A DNA stretch of 64,000 nt from Stutzerimonas stutzeri. Lineage in GTDB: Bacteria; Pseudomonadota; Gammaproteobacteria; Pseudomonadales; Pseudomonadaceae. The translations under genes were made by a program, and so were the position numbers. The stretch covers positions 88,168-152,167 of the forward strand of contig DDKB01000019.1 in NCBI GenBank assembly GCA_002339675.1, given 5' to 3'. Under the pieces are notes generated by a model. The model did not search any database. It saw nothing but the letters and a program-made list of their open reading frames with translations, and was not told where the DNA came from. Shown here piece after piece: positions 1 through 8,159 of the stretch (position 1 is the stretch's first letter; each line of letters begins with the position of its first letter).

Positions 1-146
1 CGCATTACATCGCGCAGCTGCTGATTCCCAAGGGGTTGACCCTCAGCCGCATCGCGCACGGCGTGCCGCTGGGCGGCGAGCTGGATCTCGTCGATGGCGG
101 CACGCTCGCCCATGCCCTGGCCGGTCGCAAGACCATGACGCTTTGA
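1..146 (+). CDS. recR: Recombination protein RecR, C-terminal end (5' truncated by window)
   Basis: The first 146 bases encode the last 47 residues of RecR; the reading frame starts at base 3 and stops at 144-146. The tail IAHGVPLGGELDLVDGG is the conserved RecR C-terminus that follows the Toprim domain. RecR works with RecF and RecO to load RecA at gapped single-stranded DNA. The start, the zinc finger and most of the Toprim domain lie left of the window. In pseudomonads recR usually follows dnaX and its small partner gene, which would be just outside. Confidence 0.93.
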   Translation, partial: HYIAQLLIPKGLTLSRIAHGVPLGGELDLVDGGTLAHALAGRKTMTL

Positions 147-360
147 TCCGCTGACCTTCAGCAGTTCGACTGGTCCCGTCGCGCTCCCTCTGTCGAGGTT
201 GGGCTTATAACCCGGCGATAGCAGGTTATTGCTGCTAGATAGTGTTCGATCGCGTTTGACTTGTGTAAAGTTCTAAGCCACGCATGGTTAATAACTAATA
301 GTTAGCTTGTGCTGCCGTTTGGTTATAGGCGGCGCGCAACTGGCGAGCACGAGGTCGATG

Positions 361-1347
361 ATGAAGAAAGTCTGGCTGGTACCGGCATTGCTGCTCCTGA
401 GCGCTGCGGCTCATGCTCAGGAAGCGTTTAAAGTGGGCTTCATCCGTGTGATGGACGACGCTCAGGCGATGGTTGCCTACGAGGGCGACTTCTACAAGAA
501 ACATGGCCTGGACGTGGAGCTGGTCGAGTTCAGCTCCGGCACCGACCTGATCAAGGCGATCATCGGCGGACAGCTCGACACGGGCGTGCTCGGGTTCACC
601 AACGCCGTGGCCTGGGCTTCCAAGGGCGCCGACCTCAAAGTGGTTGGCGGGGCGCAGCAGGGCTATCACTCCATCGTGGCGCGCGAGGGGTCGGGTATCG
701 ACACCGTCGCCGACCTGAAGGGCAAGATCCTGGCGTCGCAGAAGGAAGGCAGCACAGCCGATGCGGTCCTGCGCGGCGTGACGCTGAAGGACGCCGGCGT
801 GTCGCCTAGCGAGGTGAATATCATGGGCACCAGTCCGGCCGTCGCCGTGCAGTCCCTGGTATCCGGGCGCACCGATGCGGCATTTCTCTTCGAGCCCTAT
901 GACCGTATCGCCCAGCTCGTCGCGCCGGTGAAGCAAATCTACGAGATCGGGGAAGTCTGGCCGTTCCCGTGCATGGTCGTCATCACCTCGGGCAAGACGC
1001 TAGACAGCCGCAAGGAGGCGGTGTGGAAGTCGCTGGACGCACAACGCGATGCGATCGACATGCTGGAAAATCAGCCTGCCGAAGCGGCCAAGCTGATTGC
1101 CGACTACTTCATTGCGGAGCCGACGCTCAAGACGGTCAAACGCGGCGATCTGCCACGTGAAACGGTGATCGAAGAAGCCATTGCCACCCAGACCTTCAGT
1201 GCGAAGCTGGGCAGCGATGACCAGGCACGGATTCAGGAGCTCGCCAATATCCTGCAGGATCTCGGATCGCTGAAGACCCGCGACGGCAAGCCGTTCGACA
1301 CCGGCTCTATCCTGGACCTGTCCTGGCAGCAGGCGCGCGAGCTGTAA
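361..1347 (+). CDS. ABC transporter periplasmic substrate-binding protein (NMT1/THI5-like, NitT/TauT family)
   Basis: This 328-residue protein has a clear Sec signal peptide ending AHA-Q. The mature part has the NMT1/SsuA-like fold: opening strand KVGFIRVMDDAQ, then the YKKHGLDVELVEF and GQLDTGVLG motifs typical of binding proteins for nitrate, sulfonate, taurine or pyrimidine precursors. The substrate cannot be read from sequence. A second ATG lies at 358, but GAGG at 351-354 is better spaced for 361. It is the first gene of an importer operon, with ATPase, permease and a second periplasmic protein downstream. A hairpin at 1369-1394 separates it from the ATPase gene, a usual way to express the binding protein more strongly. 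Family assignment is firm; substrate is unknown. Confidence 0.88.
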   Translation: MKKVWLVPALLLLSAAAHAQEAFKVGFIRVMDDAQAMVAYEGDFYKKHGLDVELVEFSSGTDLIKAIIGGQLDTGVLGFTNAVAWASKGADLKVVGGAQQGYHSIVAREGSGIDTVADLKGKILASQKEGSTADAVLRGVTLKDAGVSPSEVNIMGTSPAVAVQSLVSGRTDAAFLFEPYDRIAQLVAPVKQIYEIGEVWPFPCMVVITSGKTLDSRKEAVWKSLDAQRDAIDMLENQPAEAAKLIADYFIAEPTLKTVKRGDLPRETVIEEAIATQTFSAKLGSDDQARIQELANILQDLGSLKTRDGKPFDTGSILDLSWQQAREL

Positions 1348-1368
1348 CCGGCGGCCTCTCGCTTCGGA

Positions 1369-1394
1369 ACTGCCCGGCCATCGCGCCGGGCAGT
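1369..1394 (+). other. Intercistronic hairpin between binding-protein and ATPase genes
   Basis: Perfect 10-bp arms (ACTGCCCGGC at 1369-1378, GCCGGGCAGT at 1385-1394) flank a 6-base loop. No T-run follows, so this looks like an mRNA-stabilising or partial-attenuation hairpin rather than a full terminator. It starts 21 bases after the stop of the binding-protein gene. Confidence 0.6.
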
Positions 1395-1440
1395 GTCATT
1401 ACGCTCTGGTATTACATGTGTTCGAGGTTTCCGTCGCGCT

Positions 1441-2184
1441 ATGCAGCTCAGGTTCGAAGAAGTAGACAAGCAGTTCGGGCAGCTAGAGGTCATCAAGGGC
1501 TTCAGTGGCGAATTTGCGCAGGGCGAACTGGTTGCGCTGGTCGGGCCGTCCGGGTGTGGCAAGTCGACTCTGCTGCACCTGGTGGCAGGGCTCGAGCAGC
1601 CGACTGCCGGGCAGGTGCTGGCCGATGGCAAGCGCGTTCCCGGCCCCAGCCCGCGCCGCACCTTGGTGTTTCAGGAACATGCCCTGTATCCCTGGCTCTC
1701 GCTGCAGGCCAACGTGGCTATGGCACTCGAGCTGCAGGGTGTCGTCAAGGAAGAGGCCTTTACCCAGGCCAAGGCCTGGCTGGCGCGGGTCAGCCTGGAC
1801 GGCTTCGAGCACTACTATCCCCACCAGGTTTCCGGTGGCATGCGCCAGCGCACGGCGCTCGCGCGGGCCTTTATCGCTAAGCCGGAAGTGCTGCTGCTCG
1901 ACGAGCCGTTCGGGGCGCTCGATGCCCTGACGCGAATGGCGCTGCAGGACGTCCTGCGCGAGCTGATCGACGAGCACCAGCCTACTGTACTGCTGGTGAC
2001 GCATGACGTGGATGAAGCCTTGTACCTGGCCGACCATGTGCTGGTTTTCAGTGCGCGTCCGGCACGGGTGCTCAAGACATTCAACTTTACCCATTGTGAA
2101 AAGAGCCACGACCTCTCCGAATTCGCGGCCGAGCGGCGCGAAATCCTTCGGTTGCTGGGCATCAAGACGGAGGTAGGGCACTGA
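1441..2184 (+). CDS. ABC transporter ATP-binding protein (NitT/TauT family)
   Basis: This 247-residue ATPase energises the importer. It has Walker A GPSGCGKST near residue 40, the Q-loop in LVFQEHALYPWL, signature VSGGMRQRTALARA, Walker B VLLLDEPFGALD and switch histidine VTHDVDEA, so all catalytic motifs are intact. I start at the ATG at 1441, which matches the family N-terminus. An in-frame GTG at 1393 would add 16 residues without family similarity. No strong Shine-Dalgarno is visible for 1441. The stop codon overlaps the permease start by one base, which implies translational coupling. Confidence 0.9.
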   Translation: MQLRFEEVDKQFGQLEVIKGFSGEFAQGELVALVGPSGCGKSTLLHLVAGLEQPTAGQVLADGKRVPGPSPRRTLVFQEHALYPWLSLQANVAMALELQGVVKEEAFTQAKAWLARVSLDGFEHYYPHQVSGGMRQRTALARAFIAKPEVLLLDEPFGALDALTRMALQDVLRELIDEHQPTVLLVTHDVDEALYLADHVLVFSARPARVLKTFNFTHCEKSHDLSEFAAERREILRLLGIKTEVGH

Positions 2185-2957
2185 TGAGCCAGGGTAGACG
2201 CCTAACTGGCCCCAAGAAGTACCTCGCCGTACTGCTCGCGATTCTGTTCATCCTGCTCATCTGGCAAATTGCTGCGTGGAGCCTGCCGGCGTTTCTCATG
2301 CCAGGAATTCCGGTGGTATTCGGGCGTCTGCTTGAGACGGTGCAGGAGCCGGTCTTTCGCGAGGGTCTGTATGGAAGCATGAGCCGCCTGGGCAGCGGCT
2401 ACAGTTTCGCTCTGCTGTTCGGCATCGGGTTCGGCCTGTTGGGCGGCGTGCTGTTCTTCTTCCGCGAGATTCTGCGCTCCGCCATCGTCATCCTTCAGTC
2501 GATCCCTTCGATTGCCTGGGTGCCGCTGTTTCTGATCGTGATGGGATTTGGCAACCTGCCGATCATCGTCGTGGTCGCGCTGGCGGCCTTTTTTCCGATG
2601 GCGCTCTCGGTGATGAACGCCACCGAAAGCGTGCAGCCGGTGCACGTCGCTGCGGCGAGGGTGATGGGCGCCACGCGTTGGCAGCTGCTAAGGCGTGTCT
2701 ACCTGCCGGCGGTGATGCCGGAACTGATCACCGGGGCGCAGTTGGCGTTCGGCAATGCCTGGCGCGCGCTGATTTCCGCCGAGATGCTGATCGGTTTCGG
2801 TCAGGGGCTCGGTCGCTCGCTGGCCTATTCCGGGGAGATCGCGGACATGGCCGGAGTGATGATGAATATCCTGGTCATCGCCATCCTCGCCACGCTCATC
2901 GATCAGGTCGTCCTGGAAAAATTCAAGCAGCGCATGCTGCGCTATCAGTACGTGTAG
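2184..2957 (+). CDS. ABC transporter permease (NitT/TauT, BPD_transp_1 family)
   Basis: This 257-residue inner-membrane protein has about six hydrophobic segments, beginning YLAVLLAILFILLIW near residue 13. The cytoplasmic coupling loop AARVMGATRWQLLRRVYLPAVMPE (written here only as a landmark around residues 157-180) contains the EAA-like motif that docks the ATPase. Length and fold match SsuC/TauC permeases. Its start overlaps the ATPase stop by one base (2184), and the next gene begins 9 bases after its stop, so all four genes appear to form one transcript. Confidence 0.9.
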   Translation: MSQGRRLTGPKKYLAVLLAILFILLIWQIAAWSLPAFLMPGIPVVFGRLLETVQEPVFREGLYGSMSRLGSGYSFALLFGIGFGLLGGVLFFFREILRSAIVILQSIPSIAWVPLFLIVMGFGNLPIIVVVALAAFFPMALSVMNATESVQPVHVAAARVMGATRWQLLRRVYLPAVMPELITGAQLAFGNAWRALISAEMLIGFGQGLGRSLAYSGEIADMAGVMMNILVIAILATLIDQVVLEKFKQRMLRYQYV

Positions 2958-2965
2958 GCGACGGC

Positions 2966-3676
2966 ATGCAGGGGGGCGTGCTCGGTCTGTTGCTGCTGAC
3001 GCTTGTCGCTACGTCGGGTCATGCGGACGAAAGGCTGGCTGCGGCGTGGGCGGGCGTTTATCGTCCACTTGAGGCGCGAGCCGAGACGCCCCTGGATGCG
3101 GGCTTCGAGGCGGAGGTGCTGGAGGGGCTGGCAACGCTGATGGGCGAGCGGGTGCAGCTCACCGGCCTGCCAGGAGCTGCGGTCTTGCGTATCGGCCAAC
3201 TTGAGACGGGCAGCGCTTACTTCTCCAGCGATGTCTCGGCCCTGGCTGCCACTGACGGCGGGCCGGCCAATTGGCACGCACTGCGCGGCAGGCCGTTCTG
3301 TATCGCTGCCGGCCACCCTCACACGGAAACTATCAGGGCGCGCTTTGGCGGTGTCGCGCGTGAATACCCCAGTGCAGCCCAGGCGCTCGTCGGTCTGAAA
3401 CTAGGCGAGTGCGCCGCGGTGGTCGGTGAACGCCTGTTGCTCGACCAGATTGCCGCCTTGCCGGAGTGGCGCCGTTACAATCGTCAGCTGCCGGCACTCG
3501 ATCGGGCAGCGGTTACGTTGCGCATCGATGCAACGGATGCGGCGCTCGGTGACCGGATCAACTCGGTGATGACCAGCGCGGCGGGCCGGGAGCAAATGGA
3601 CGCCATCACACAGCACTGGATTGATGAGGTCGCCTTTCAGGCCTACGTGCTTGCCGATACGCTCGACTGCCACTGA
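2966..3676 (+). CDS. Periplasmic solute-binding-like protein of unknown role, in the ABC operon
   Basis: This 236-residue protein has a signal peptide (hydrophobic run GVLGLLLLTLVA, probable cleavage after GHA). Its mature part resembles the bacterial extracellular solute-binding protein family 3 fold: a strand near LRGRPFCIA, the helix-turn segment PSAAQALVGLKLGECAAVVGE, and a C-terminal stretch with DAALGDRINSVM. Similarity is weak. It lies 9 bases after the permease gene and is surely co-transcribed with it. It may be an accessory binding or sensing protein for the importer. It ends with a cysteine (DTLDCH). I cannot name a ligand. Confidence 0.65.
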   Translation: MQGGVLGLLLLTLVATSGHADERLAAAWAGVYRPLEARAETPLDAGFEAEVLEGLATLMGERVQLTGLPGAAVLRIGQLETGSAYFSSDVSALAATDGGPANWHALRGRPFCIAAGHPHTETIRARFGGVAREYPSAAQALVGLKLGECAAVVGERLLLDQIAALPEWRRYNRQLPALDRAAVTLRIDATDAALGDRINSVMTSAAGREQMDAITQHWIDEVAFQAYVLADTLDCH

Positions 3677-3699
3677 GCCCAACGGGCTGGTGCAGCGGA

Positions 3700-4317
3700 T
3701 CAGTGGGCTTCGTCGATCAGCGCCGGCAACGCCTTGGCCAGGCCTTCCAGCCGCAGAGGCGCACGAAGGTGACCGCGCAGGGCCGCATCCGGGCCGACCA
3801 ACGCCAGGTTGCCGCTGTGGCTGACTGCGTAGCCGTCCTCCGCCTGCTGTGCGGGAACGAACGGTAGCCCAAGCGCATCGGACAGCCGTTGCAGCTGCGT
3901 GAGTTTGCCGGTGAAGCCTTTGAAGCCGGCGCGGTAGTAGGCCAGGTAGGTGCGCAGGACCCTGGGCGTGTCTCGCGCCGGGTCGGCACTGACCAGTACC
4001 ACTTGCAGCTGCTGACGCGTATGGACGGGCAACTGCGCGAGCAGCCGGCGCATGTCGCTCAGGGTGGTCGGGCAGACGTCGGGGCAGTTTGTATAGCCGA
4101 AGAACAGCAGGTGCCAGCGGCCTTTGAATGTATCGGCGGTGACGCGCTGACCTTGCTCATCGACCAGCTGGAACGTCGGTAGCGGCCTTGCGCGGGGCAA
4201 GAGCAGAAGGTTGGCGTCGTCGAACAGGCTGTTGCGATCCGCAGCCTGTGAAACGGTGACAGCCAGCAGGCACAGCCAGGCAGCATGGCGTATTGCGCTC
4301 TTTGCCAGGCGGCGCAT
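3700..4317 (-). CDS. SCO1/SenC/PrrC family copper chaperone
   Basis: The 205-residue protein has an N-terminal signal or anchor (AAWLCLLAVTVSQA) and a thioredoxin-like fold. The copper-binding motif is CPDVC in FFGYTNCPDVCPTTL, and the conserved distal histidine is in YAVSHSGNLAL. SCO proteins deliver copper to, or reduce, the CuA or CuB centre of haem-copper oxidases. Here it could serve the cbb3 oxidases nearby or the caa3-type oxidase at 27-31 kb. It ends 23 bases from the convergent transporter operon. Its start is one base from the apt stop, so it is probably the last gene of an anr-apt-sco transcript. Confidence 0.88.
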   Translation of the reverse strand: MRRLAKSAIRHAAWLCLLAVTVSQAADRNSLFDDANLLLLPRARPLPTFQLVDEQGQRVTADTFKGRWHLLFFGYTNCPDVCPTTLSDMRRLLAQLPVHTRQQLQVVLVSADPARDTPRVLRTYLAYYRAGFKGFTGKLTQLQRLSDALGLPFVPAQQAEDGYAVSHSGNLALVGPDAALRGHLRAPLRLEGLAKALPALIDEAH

Positions 4318-4318
4318 C

Positions 4319-4867
4319 CTAGCGTTCGTTCAGTTCGAAGGCGGTCAGGGTAAAAGTCGGAATGCCCATGTCCTGCAGCTTGCGCGAGCCGCCGAGCTCC
4401 GGCAGATCGATGATGGCCGCCGCTTCGTGGATATGCGCACCCATGCGACGCACCAGCTGTGCGGCGGCGACCAGCGTGCCGCCGGTAGCGATCAGGTCGT
4501 CCAGCAGCAGGACAGAGTCACCTTCACAGAGGCTGTCGGCATGGACTTCCAGGTGCGCTTCGCCGTATTCGGTGCGGTACGAGGCCGTCAGTACATCCGC
4601 CGGCAGCTTGCCTTGCTTGCGGAACAGGATCAGCGGGCGATTCAGCTCGTAGGCGATGATCGAGCCAATGATGAAGCCGCGGGCATCCAGGGCGCCGACG
4701 TGGGAAAAATTGCTCTCCACGTAGCGCTGAATCAGGCTGTCGGCCACCATGCGCAGCGCCCGGGGCGATTGCAGCAGGGGAGTGATGTCGCGAAAAATCA
4801 CGCCGGGCTTGGGGAAGTCGGGCACCGGCCGAATCAGGGTCTTGATGGCGTATTCGTCGAAAATCAT
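4319..4867 (-). CDS. apt: Adenine phosphoribosyltransferase
   Basis: Apt converts adenine and PRPP to AMP in purine salvage. The 182-residue length is normal. The N-terminus contains the family segment IRPVPDFPKPGVIFRDITPLL (landmark around residues 12-32), and the PRPP-binding loop is VLLLDDLIATGGT near residue 120. The protein is cytoplasmic. The gene lies 12 bases downstream of anr on the same strand; the anr-apt adjacency is conserved in Pseudomonas. Confidence 0.95.
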   Translation of the reverse strand: MIFDEYAIKTLIRPVPDFPKPGVIFRDITPLLQSPRALRMVADSLIQRYVESNFSHVGALDARGFIIGSIIAYELNRPLILFRKQGKLPADVLTASYRTEYGEAHLEVHADSLCEGDSVLLLDDLIATGGTLVAAAQLVRRMGAHIHEAAAIIDLPELGGSRKLQDMGIPTFTLTAFELNER

Positions 4868-4879
4868 CGGTGCGCTCCG

Positions 4880-5614
4880 CTAGGCGTCCATGTTGCCGCC
4901 GGCGAGGGCGCACAGGCGGATCGAATCGAGAATGCGCACTTCCTTGCCTTCGGCTTCCAGCAGCCCGCTGGCCTGGCACCGGGTGAATACACGCGAAACG
5001 GTTTCGACCGCCAGCCCCAGGTAGCTGCCGATTTCGTTGCGGGACATGGGCAGACGGAACTGGTTGGCCGAGAAGCCGCGCGCGCTGAAGCGCGCCGACA
5101 GGTTGATCAGGAACGTCGCGATGCGCTCGTCGGCGGTCTTCTTCGACAGCAGCAGCATCATCTGCTGATCGTCACGGATCTCGCGGCTCATGATACGCAT
5201 CAGTTGCCGGCGAAGTTGCGGCAGCAGCACGCTCAGCTCATCAAGACGGTCGAAAGGGATTTCGCACACTGAGGTCGTCTCGAGCGCCTGGGCCGTGACG
5301 GGGTAACTCTCGGTATCCATGCCCGACAGACCGACCAGTTCGCTGGGCAAGTGGAACCCTGTGATCTGCTCCTCGCCGGCATCGGTCACGCTGAAGGTGC
5401 GCAGGGCGCCGGAGCGAATGGCGAACACCGAGCTGAACGCATCGCCCTGGCGGAACAGCATCTCGCCTTTCTTCAGAGGACGCCCGCGCTTGACGATGCC
5501 GTCCAGTGCGTCCATGTCCTGCATGTTCAGCGAAAGCGGCAGACACAGGCCGGACAGGCTGCAATCCTTGCAGTGAGCTTGCGGCTGTTTGCGGACCTTG
5601 ATCGACTCGGACAT
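4880..5614 (-). CDS. anr: Oxygen-sensing transcriptional regulator Anr (FNR family)
   Basis: Anr is the pseudomonad FNR homologue; its [4Fe-4S] cluster is lost on exposure to oxygen. The 244-residue protein has the three N-terminal cysteines C15, C18 and C24 and the fourth ligand C117, then a cyclic-nucleotide-binding-type beta barrel. Near residue 190 is the helix-turn-helix RNEIGSYLGLAVETVSRVF, whose E-SR recognition residues read TTGAT half-sites. In P. stutzeri the gene is also called fnrA. Two matching boxes occur in this window, upstream of hemN and of ccoN2. AGGA lies about 7 bases before the start. No clear Anr box is visible in the 104 bases upstream of anr itself. Confidence 0.96.
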   Translation of the reverse strand: MSESIKVRKQPQAHCKDCSLSGLCLPLSLNMQDMDALDGIVKRGRPLKKGEMLFRQGDAFSSVFAIRSGALRTFSVTDAGEEQITGFHLPSELVGLSGMDTESYPVTAQALETTSVCEIPFDRLDELSVLLPQLRRQLMRIMSREIRDDQQMMLLLSKKTADERIATFLINLSARFSARGFSANQFRLPMSRNEIGSYLGLAVETVSRVFTRCQASGLLEAEGKEVRILDSIRLCALAGGNMDA

Positions 5615-5718
5615 TGGCGGATCCTGAAAAACCTTACGAGACGCGCAAGATTAACTCAGCCAGCAGTGTTAGGCCAATTGGCACAAGGGTCGCACTTGCC
5701 TCTGGTGCGCGGTGTTGG

Positions 5719-7101
5719 CTAGATCGCGCGGGAAAACTGATGGGCGGAACGGGGCGGCAGGTAGTGATCGAACTGCATGCAGACGGCGTGGGCCAGCAGC
5801 CGCCCGGCCGGTAGGATGGAAATCGCGTCCGGGCGCAGCTGGATCAGGCCGTCGGTGGCCATCTGCTCGAGGTTGGGCCAGGCCTGGGCGAAATAGTCGC
5901 GGAAAACGATGCCGTAATCGCGCTCGATGGGCGCAAACCGCAGTTCGAAGTCGCACAACAATGCCGCGATCACCTGTCGCCTGATTCGGTCGTCCTCGCT
6001 GCAGCGCAGCCCACGTGCGGTCGCCAGCTGCCCTTGGTCCAGCGCTTGCTGGTAAAGGGTGATATCGCTGTTGTTCTGGCAGTACAGATCGCCGATTTGG
6101 CTGATCGCCGACACGCCCAGGCCAATGACGTCGCAATGGCCGTGGGTGGTGTAGCCCTGAAAGTTGCGCTCCAGTGTGCCGTCTTCCTGCGCCATTGCGA
6201 GCTCGTCGTCGGGCAGGGCGAAATGGTCCATGCCGATGAAACGGTAGCCGGCGCGGGTCATCTGTTCGACGCTGTGCTGCAGCATCGCCAGCCGGTCGTC
6301 GCGTGAAGGGAGTTCATCCGAATCGATTCGCCGCTGCGCCATATGCCGCTCGGGAAGGTGCGCGTAGCTCGTCAGCGACACCCGGTCCGGTTGCAGCGCA
6401 AGCACCGAATCGACGGTCCCGGCAAAACCTTCGAGGGTCTGCCGTGGCAGACCGTAGACGAGTCCCACCTGGATCGAGCGGAACTGAAGGGTGCGGGCGG
6501 CTTCGATAATGGTCTGCGTCTGTGCCAGCGTCTGCGTGCGGTTGATCGCTCGCTGCACCGCCGGGTCCAGTTCCTGTACGCCGATGCTGATGCGGTTGAA
6601 GCCGAGCTCGCGCAACAGTCCCATCGTTGGCCAGTCGGCTTCGCGCGGATCGATCTCCACCGCGAAGTCGCCATGGTCGTCATCCTGCAGGTTGAAATGG
6701 CGCCGCAGGTGGGTCATCAGCTCGCGCAGTTCGTCGTGCTGCAGGTAGGTTGGGGTGCCGCCACCGAAGTGAAGCTGCTCGACGACCTGCTCGGGTCCGA
6801 GGTGGCGGGCGATGGTTTCGATCTCCCTGGCCAGCCGCTGAAGGTACTGGGTGGCACGGGCGCGGTCGCGGGAGATGACCTTGTTGCGATGGCAGTGGTA
6901 GCAAATGTTCGCGCAGAACGGCAGGTGCACGTAGAGCGAAAGGGGGCGGGAGGCCTGGCGGCTGCGACGCAGGGCGTGCAGCAGGTCGAACGAGCCGAGG
7001 GAGCCGTCGAACTGGTGGGGTGTCGGGTAGGAGATGTAGCGCGGCCCTTCCTGATCGTAGCGCTGGATCAGGTCGGCATCCCAGCGAATGGCGTCGAGCA
7101 T
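5719..7101 (-). CDS. hemN: Oxygen-independent coproporphyrinogen III oxidase HemN
   Basis: This radical-SAM enzyme decarboxylates coproporphyrinogen III to protoporphyrinogen IX for haem synthesis at low oxygen. The 460-residue length is typical, with the N-terminal family segment GPRYISYPTPHQF. The radical-SAM cysteines C63, C67 and C70 are present in CANICYHC. The fourth family cysteine (C71 of E. coli HemN, not a cluster ligand) is Arg72 here; codon CGC differs by one base from TGC. GGGTPTYL follows as the SAM-contact strand. An Anr box and well-placed -10 precede the gene, so it should be induced under oxygen limitation. It lies upstream of anr on the same strand. Confidence 0.95.
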   Translation of the reverse strand: MLDAIRWDADLIQRYDQEGPRYISYPTPHQFDGSLGSFDLLHALRRSRQASRPLSLYVHLPFCANICYHCHRNKVISRDRARATQYLQRLAREIETIARHLGPEQVVEQLHFGGGTPTYLQHDELRELMTHLRRHFNLQDDDHGDFAVEIDPREADWPTMGLLRELGFNRISIGVQELDPAVQRAINRTQTLAQTQTIIEAARTLQFRSIQVGLVYGLPRQTLEGFAGTVDSVLALQPDRVSLTSYAHLPERHMAQRRIDSDELPSRDDRLAMLQHSVEQMTRAGYRFIGMDHFALPDDELAMAQEDGTLERNFQGYTTHGHCDVIGLGVSAISQIGDLYCQNNSDITLYQQALDQGQLATARGLRCSEDDRIRRQVIAALLCDFELRFAPIERDYGIVFRDYFAQAWPNLEQMATDGLIQLRPDAISILPAGRLLAHAVCMQFDHYLPPRSAHQFSRAI

Positions 7102-7132
7102 CGTACGGTCTCGGGTTGACTGCGGTGACGGG

Positions 7133-7174
7133 ATTCTAGGGCTGCGGTGGTTGCCTAGACTTGACCTGTATCAA
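7133..7174 (-). promoter_or_regulatory. Anr-dependent promoter of hemN (Anr box plus -10)
   Basis: Read on the minus strand, TTGAT-ACAG-GTCAA at 7174-7161 is a full FNR/Anr box with both half-sites intact. A -10 hexamer TAGAAT lies at 7138-7133. The box centre and -10 centre are 32 bases apart, exactly the class II FNR geometry (box at -41.5). This predicts a transcription start near 7126 and a leader of about 25 nt. nadE lies on the other side but starts more than 120 bases away. Confidence 0.82.
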
Positions 7175-7301
7175 GCGAGCCTGGGCCTCGGGCACGGCTT
7201 GGAGACCGGCGGCAAGCTGCGCATAATTTATTCGCTGTCTTGCGGTCCGATGGTCAAACTAGCAAGCAGAGCCAGACATTCACCGTGCACAGGAGACAGT
7301 C

Positions 7302-8129
7302 ATGCATAGCCGCCAGCAAGAGATCGCTGCCGCCCTCAACGTCATCCCGCCGTTCGACGGGGCTGCCACCGTTCAGGCTGAGATAGAACGCCGGGTGGCC
7401 TTCATCCAGGGCTGCCTGCGCGAATCAGGTCTGAAGACGCTGGTGCTCGGCATCAGCGGGGGGGTCGATTCGACGACGGCAGGCCTGTTGGCGCAGCGCG
7501 CCGTCGAAGGCATGCGCGCTGCCGGCGAAGGAGACGATTACCGTTTCATCGCCGTGCGCCTGCCTTACCAGGTCCAGCACGACGAAGACGAGGCGCAGCT
7601 GGCGGTCGATACCATCAAGCCGGATGAGTGCCACACCGTGAATATCGGCGCCGCCGTACAGGGCCTGTCGCGTGCCACTGAGGCGCTCGACGCGCTGACG
7701 CCGGAGAAACGTGATTTCGTACTCGGCAATACCAAGGCGCGGATGCGCATGGTGGCGCAATACACCATCGCCAATGCTCGGCAGGGCCTGGTGATCGGCA
7801 CTGATCATGCTGCCGAGGCGGTCATGGGCTTTTTCACCAAGTTCGGCGATGGGGCTTGCGACCTCACGCCGTTGGCCGGCCTGGTCAAGCAGCAGGTCCG
7901 TGATATCGCTGCGGCCCTGGGTGCACCGGATCAGTTGGTCAAGAAGGTTCCCACCGCAGATCTCGAAGAGCTGGCGCCCGGCAAGCCGGACGAGGCTGCC
8001 CACGGCGTCAGTTACGAGCACATCGATGCGTTCCTGCAAGGGCGTCCGGTGCCTGACGCCGCGGCGCAGATCATCGTTCGCACCTATGACCAGTCCGCGC
8101 ACAAGCGTCAGTTGCCGAAGGAGCCGTGA
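7302..8129 (+). CDS. nadE: NH3-dependent NAD+ synthetase
   Basis: NadE amidates deamido-NAD+ with ammonia and ATP in the last step of NAD synthesis. The 275-residue protein is the short, E. coli-type form without a glutaminase domain. The ATP-pyrophosphatase P-loop ISGGVDST lies at residues 51-58; GTDHAAEAVMGFFTKFGDG and the C-terminal KVPTADLEELAPGKPDE loop (landmarks only) are family signatures. GGAGA lies about 8 bases before the ATG. The gene is transcribed divergently from hemN and convergently with the cco assembly cluster. Confidence 0.95.
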   Translation: MHSRQQEIAAALNVIPPFDGAATVQAEIERRVAFIQGCLRESGLKTLVLGISGGVDSTTAGLLAQRAVEGMRAAGEGDDYRFIAVRLPYQVQHDEDEAQLAVDTIKPDECHTVNIGAAVQGLSRATEALDALTPEKRDFVLGNTKARMRMVAQYTIANARQGLVIGTDHAAEAVMGFFTKFGDGACDLTPLAGLVKQQVRDIAAALGAPDQLVKKVPTADLEELAPGKPDEAAHGVSYEHIDAFLQGRPVPDAAAQIIVRTYDQSAHKRQLPKEP

Positions 8130-8159
8130 GGCGGCGGGCGTCGCAGCGGCCGCGTCTCG

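Noticed and set aside
256..284. TTGACT at 256-261 as the -35 of the ABC operon
   Set aside because: No acceptable -10 lies 16-18 bases downstream, so I could not define a promoter for 361-3676.
3677..3699. AGCCCAACGGGCT hairpin as a terminator between the transporter operon and sco
   Set aside because: The stem is only about 5 bp with no T-run; evidence is too weak for a feature.
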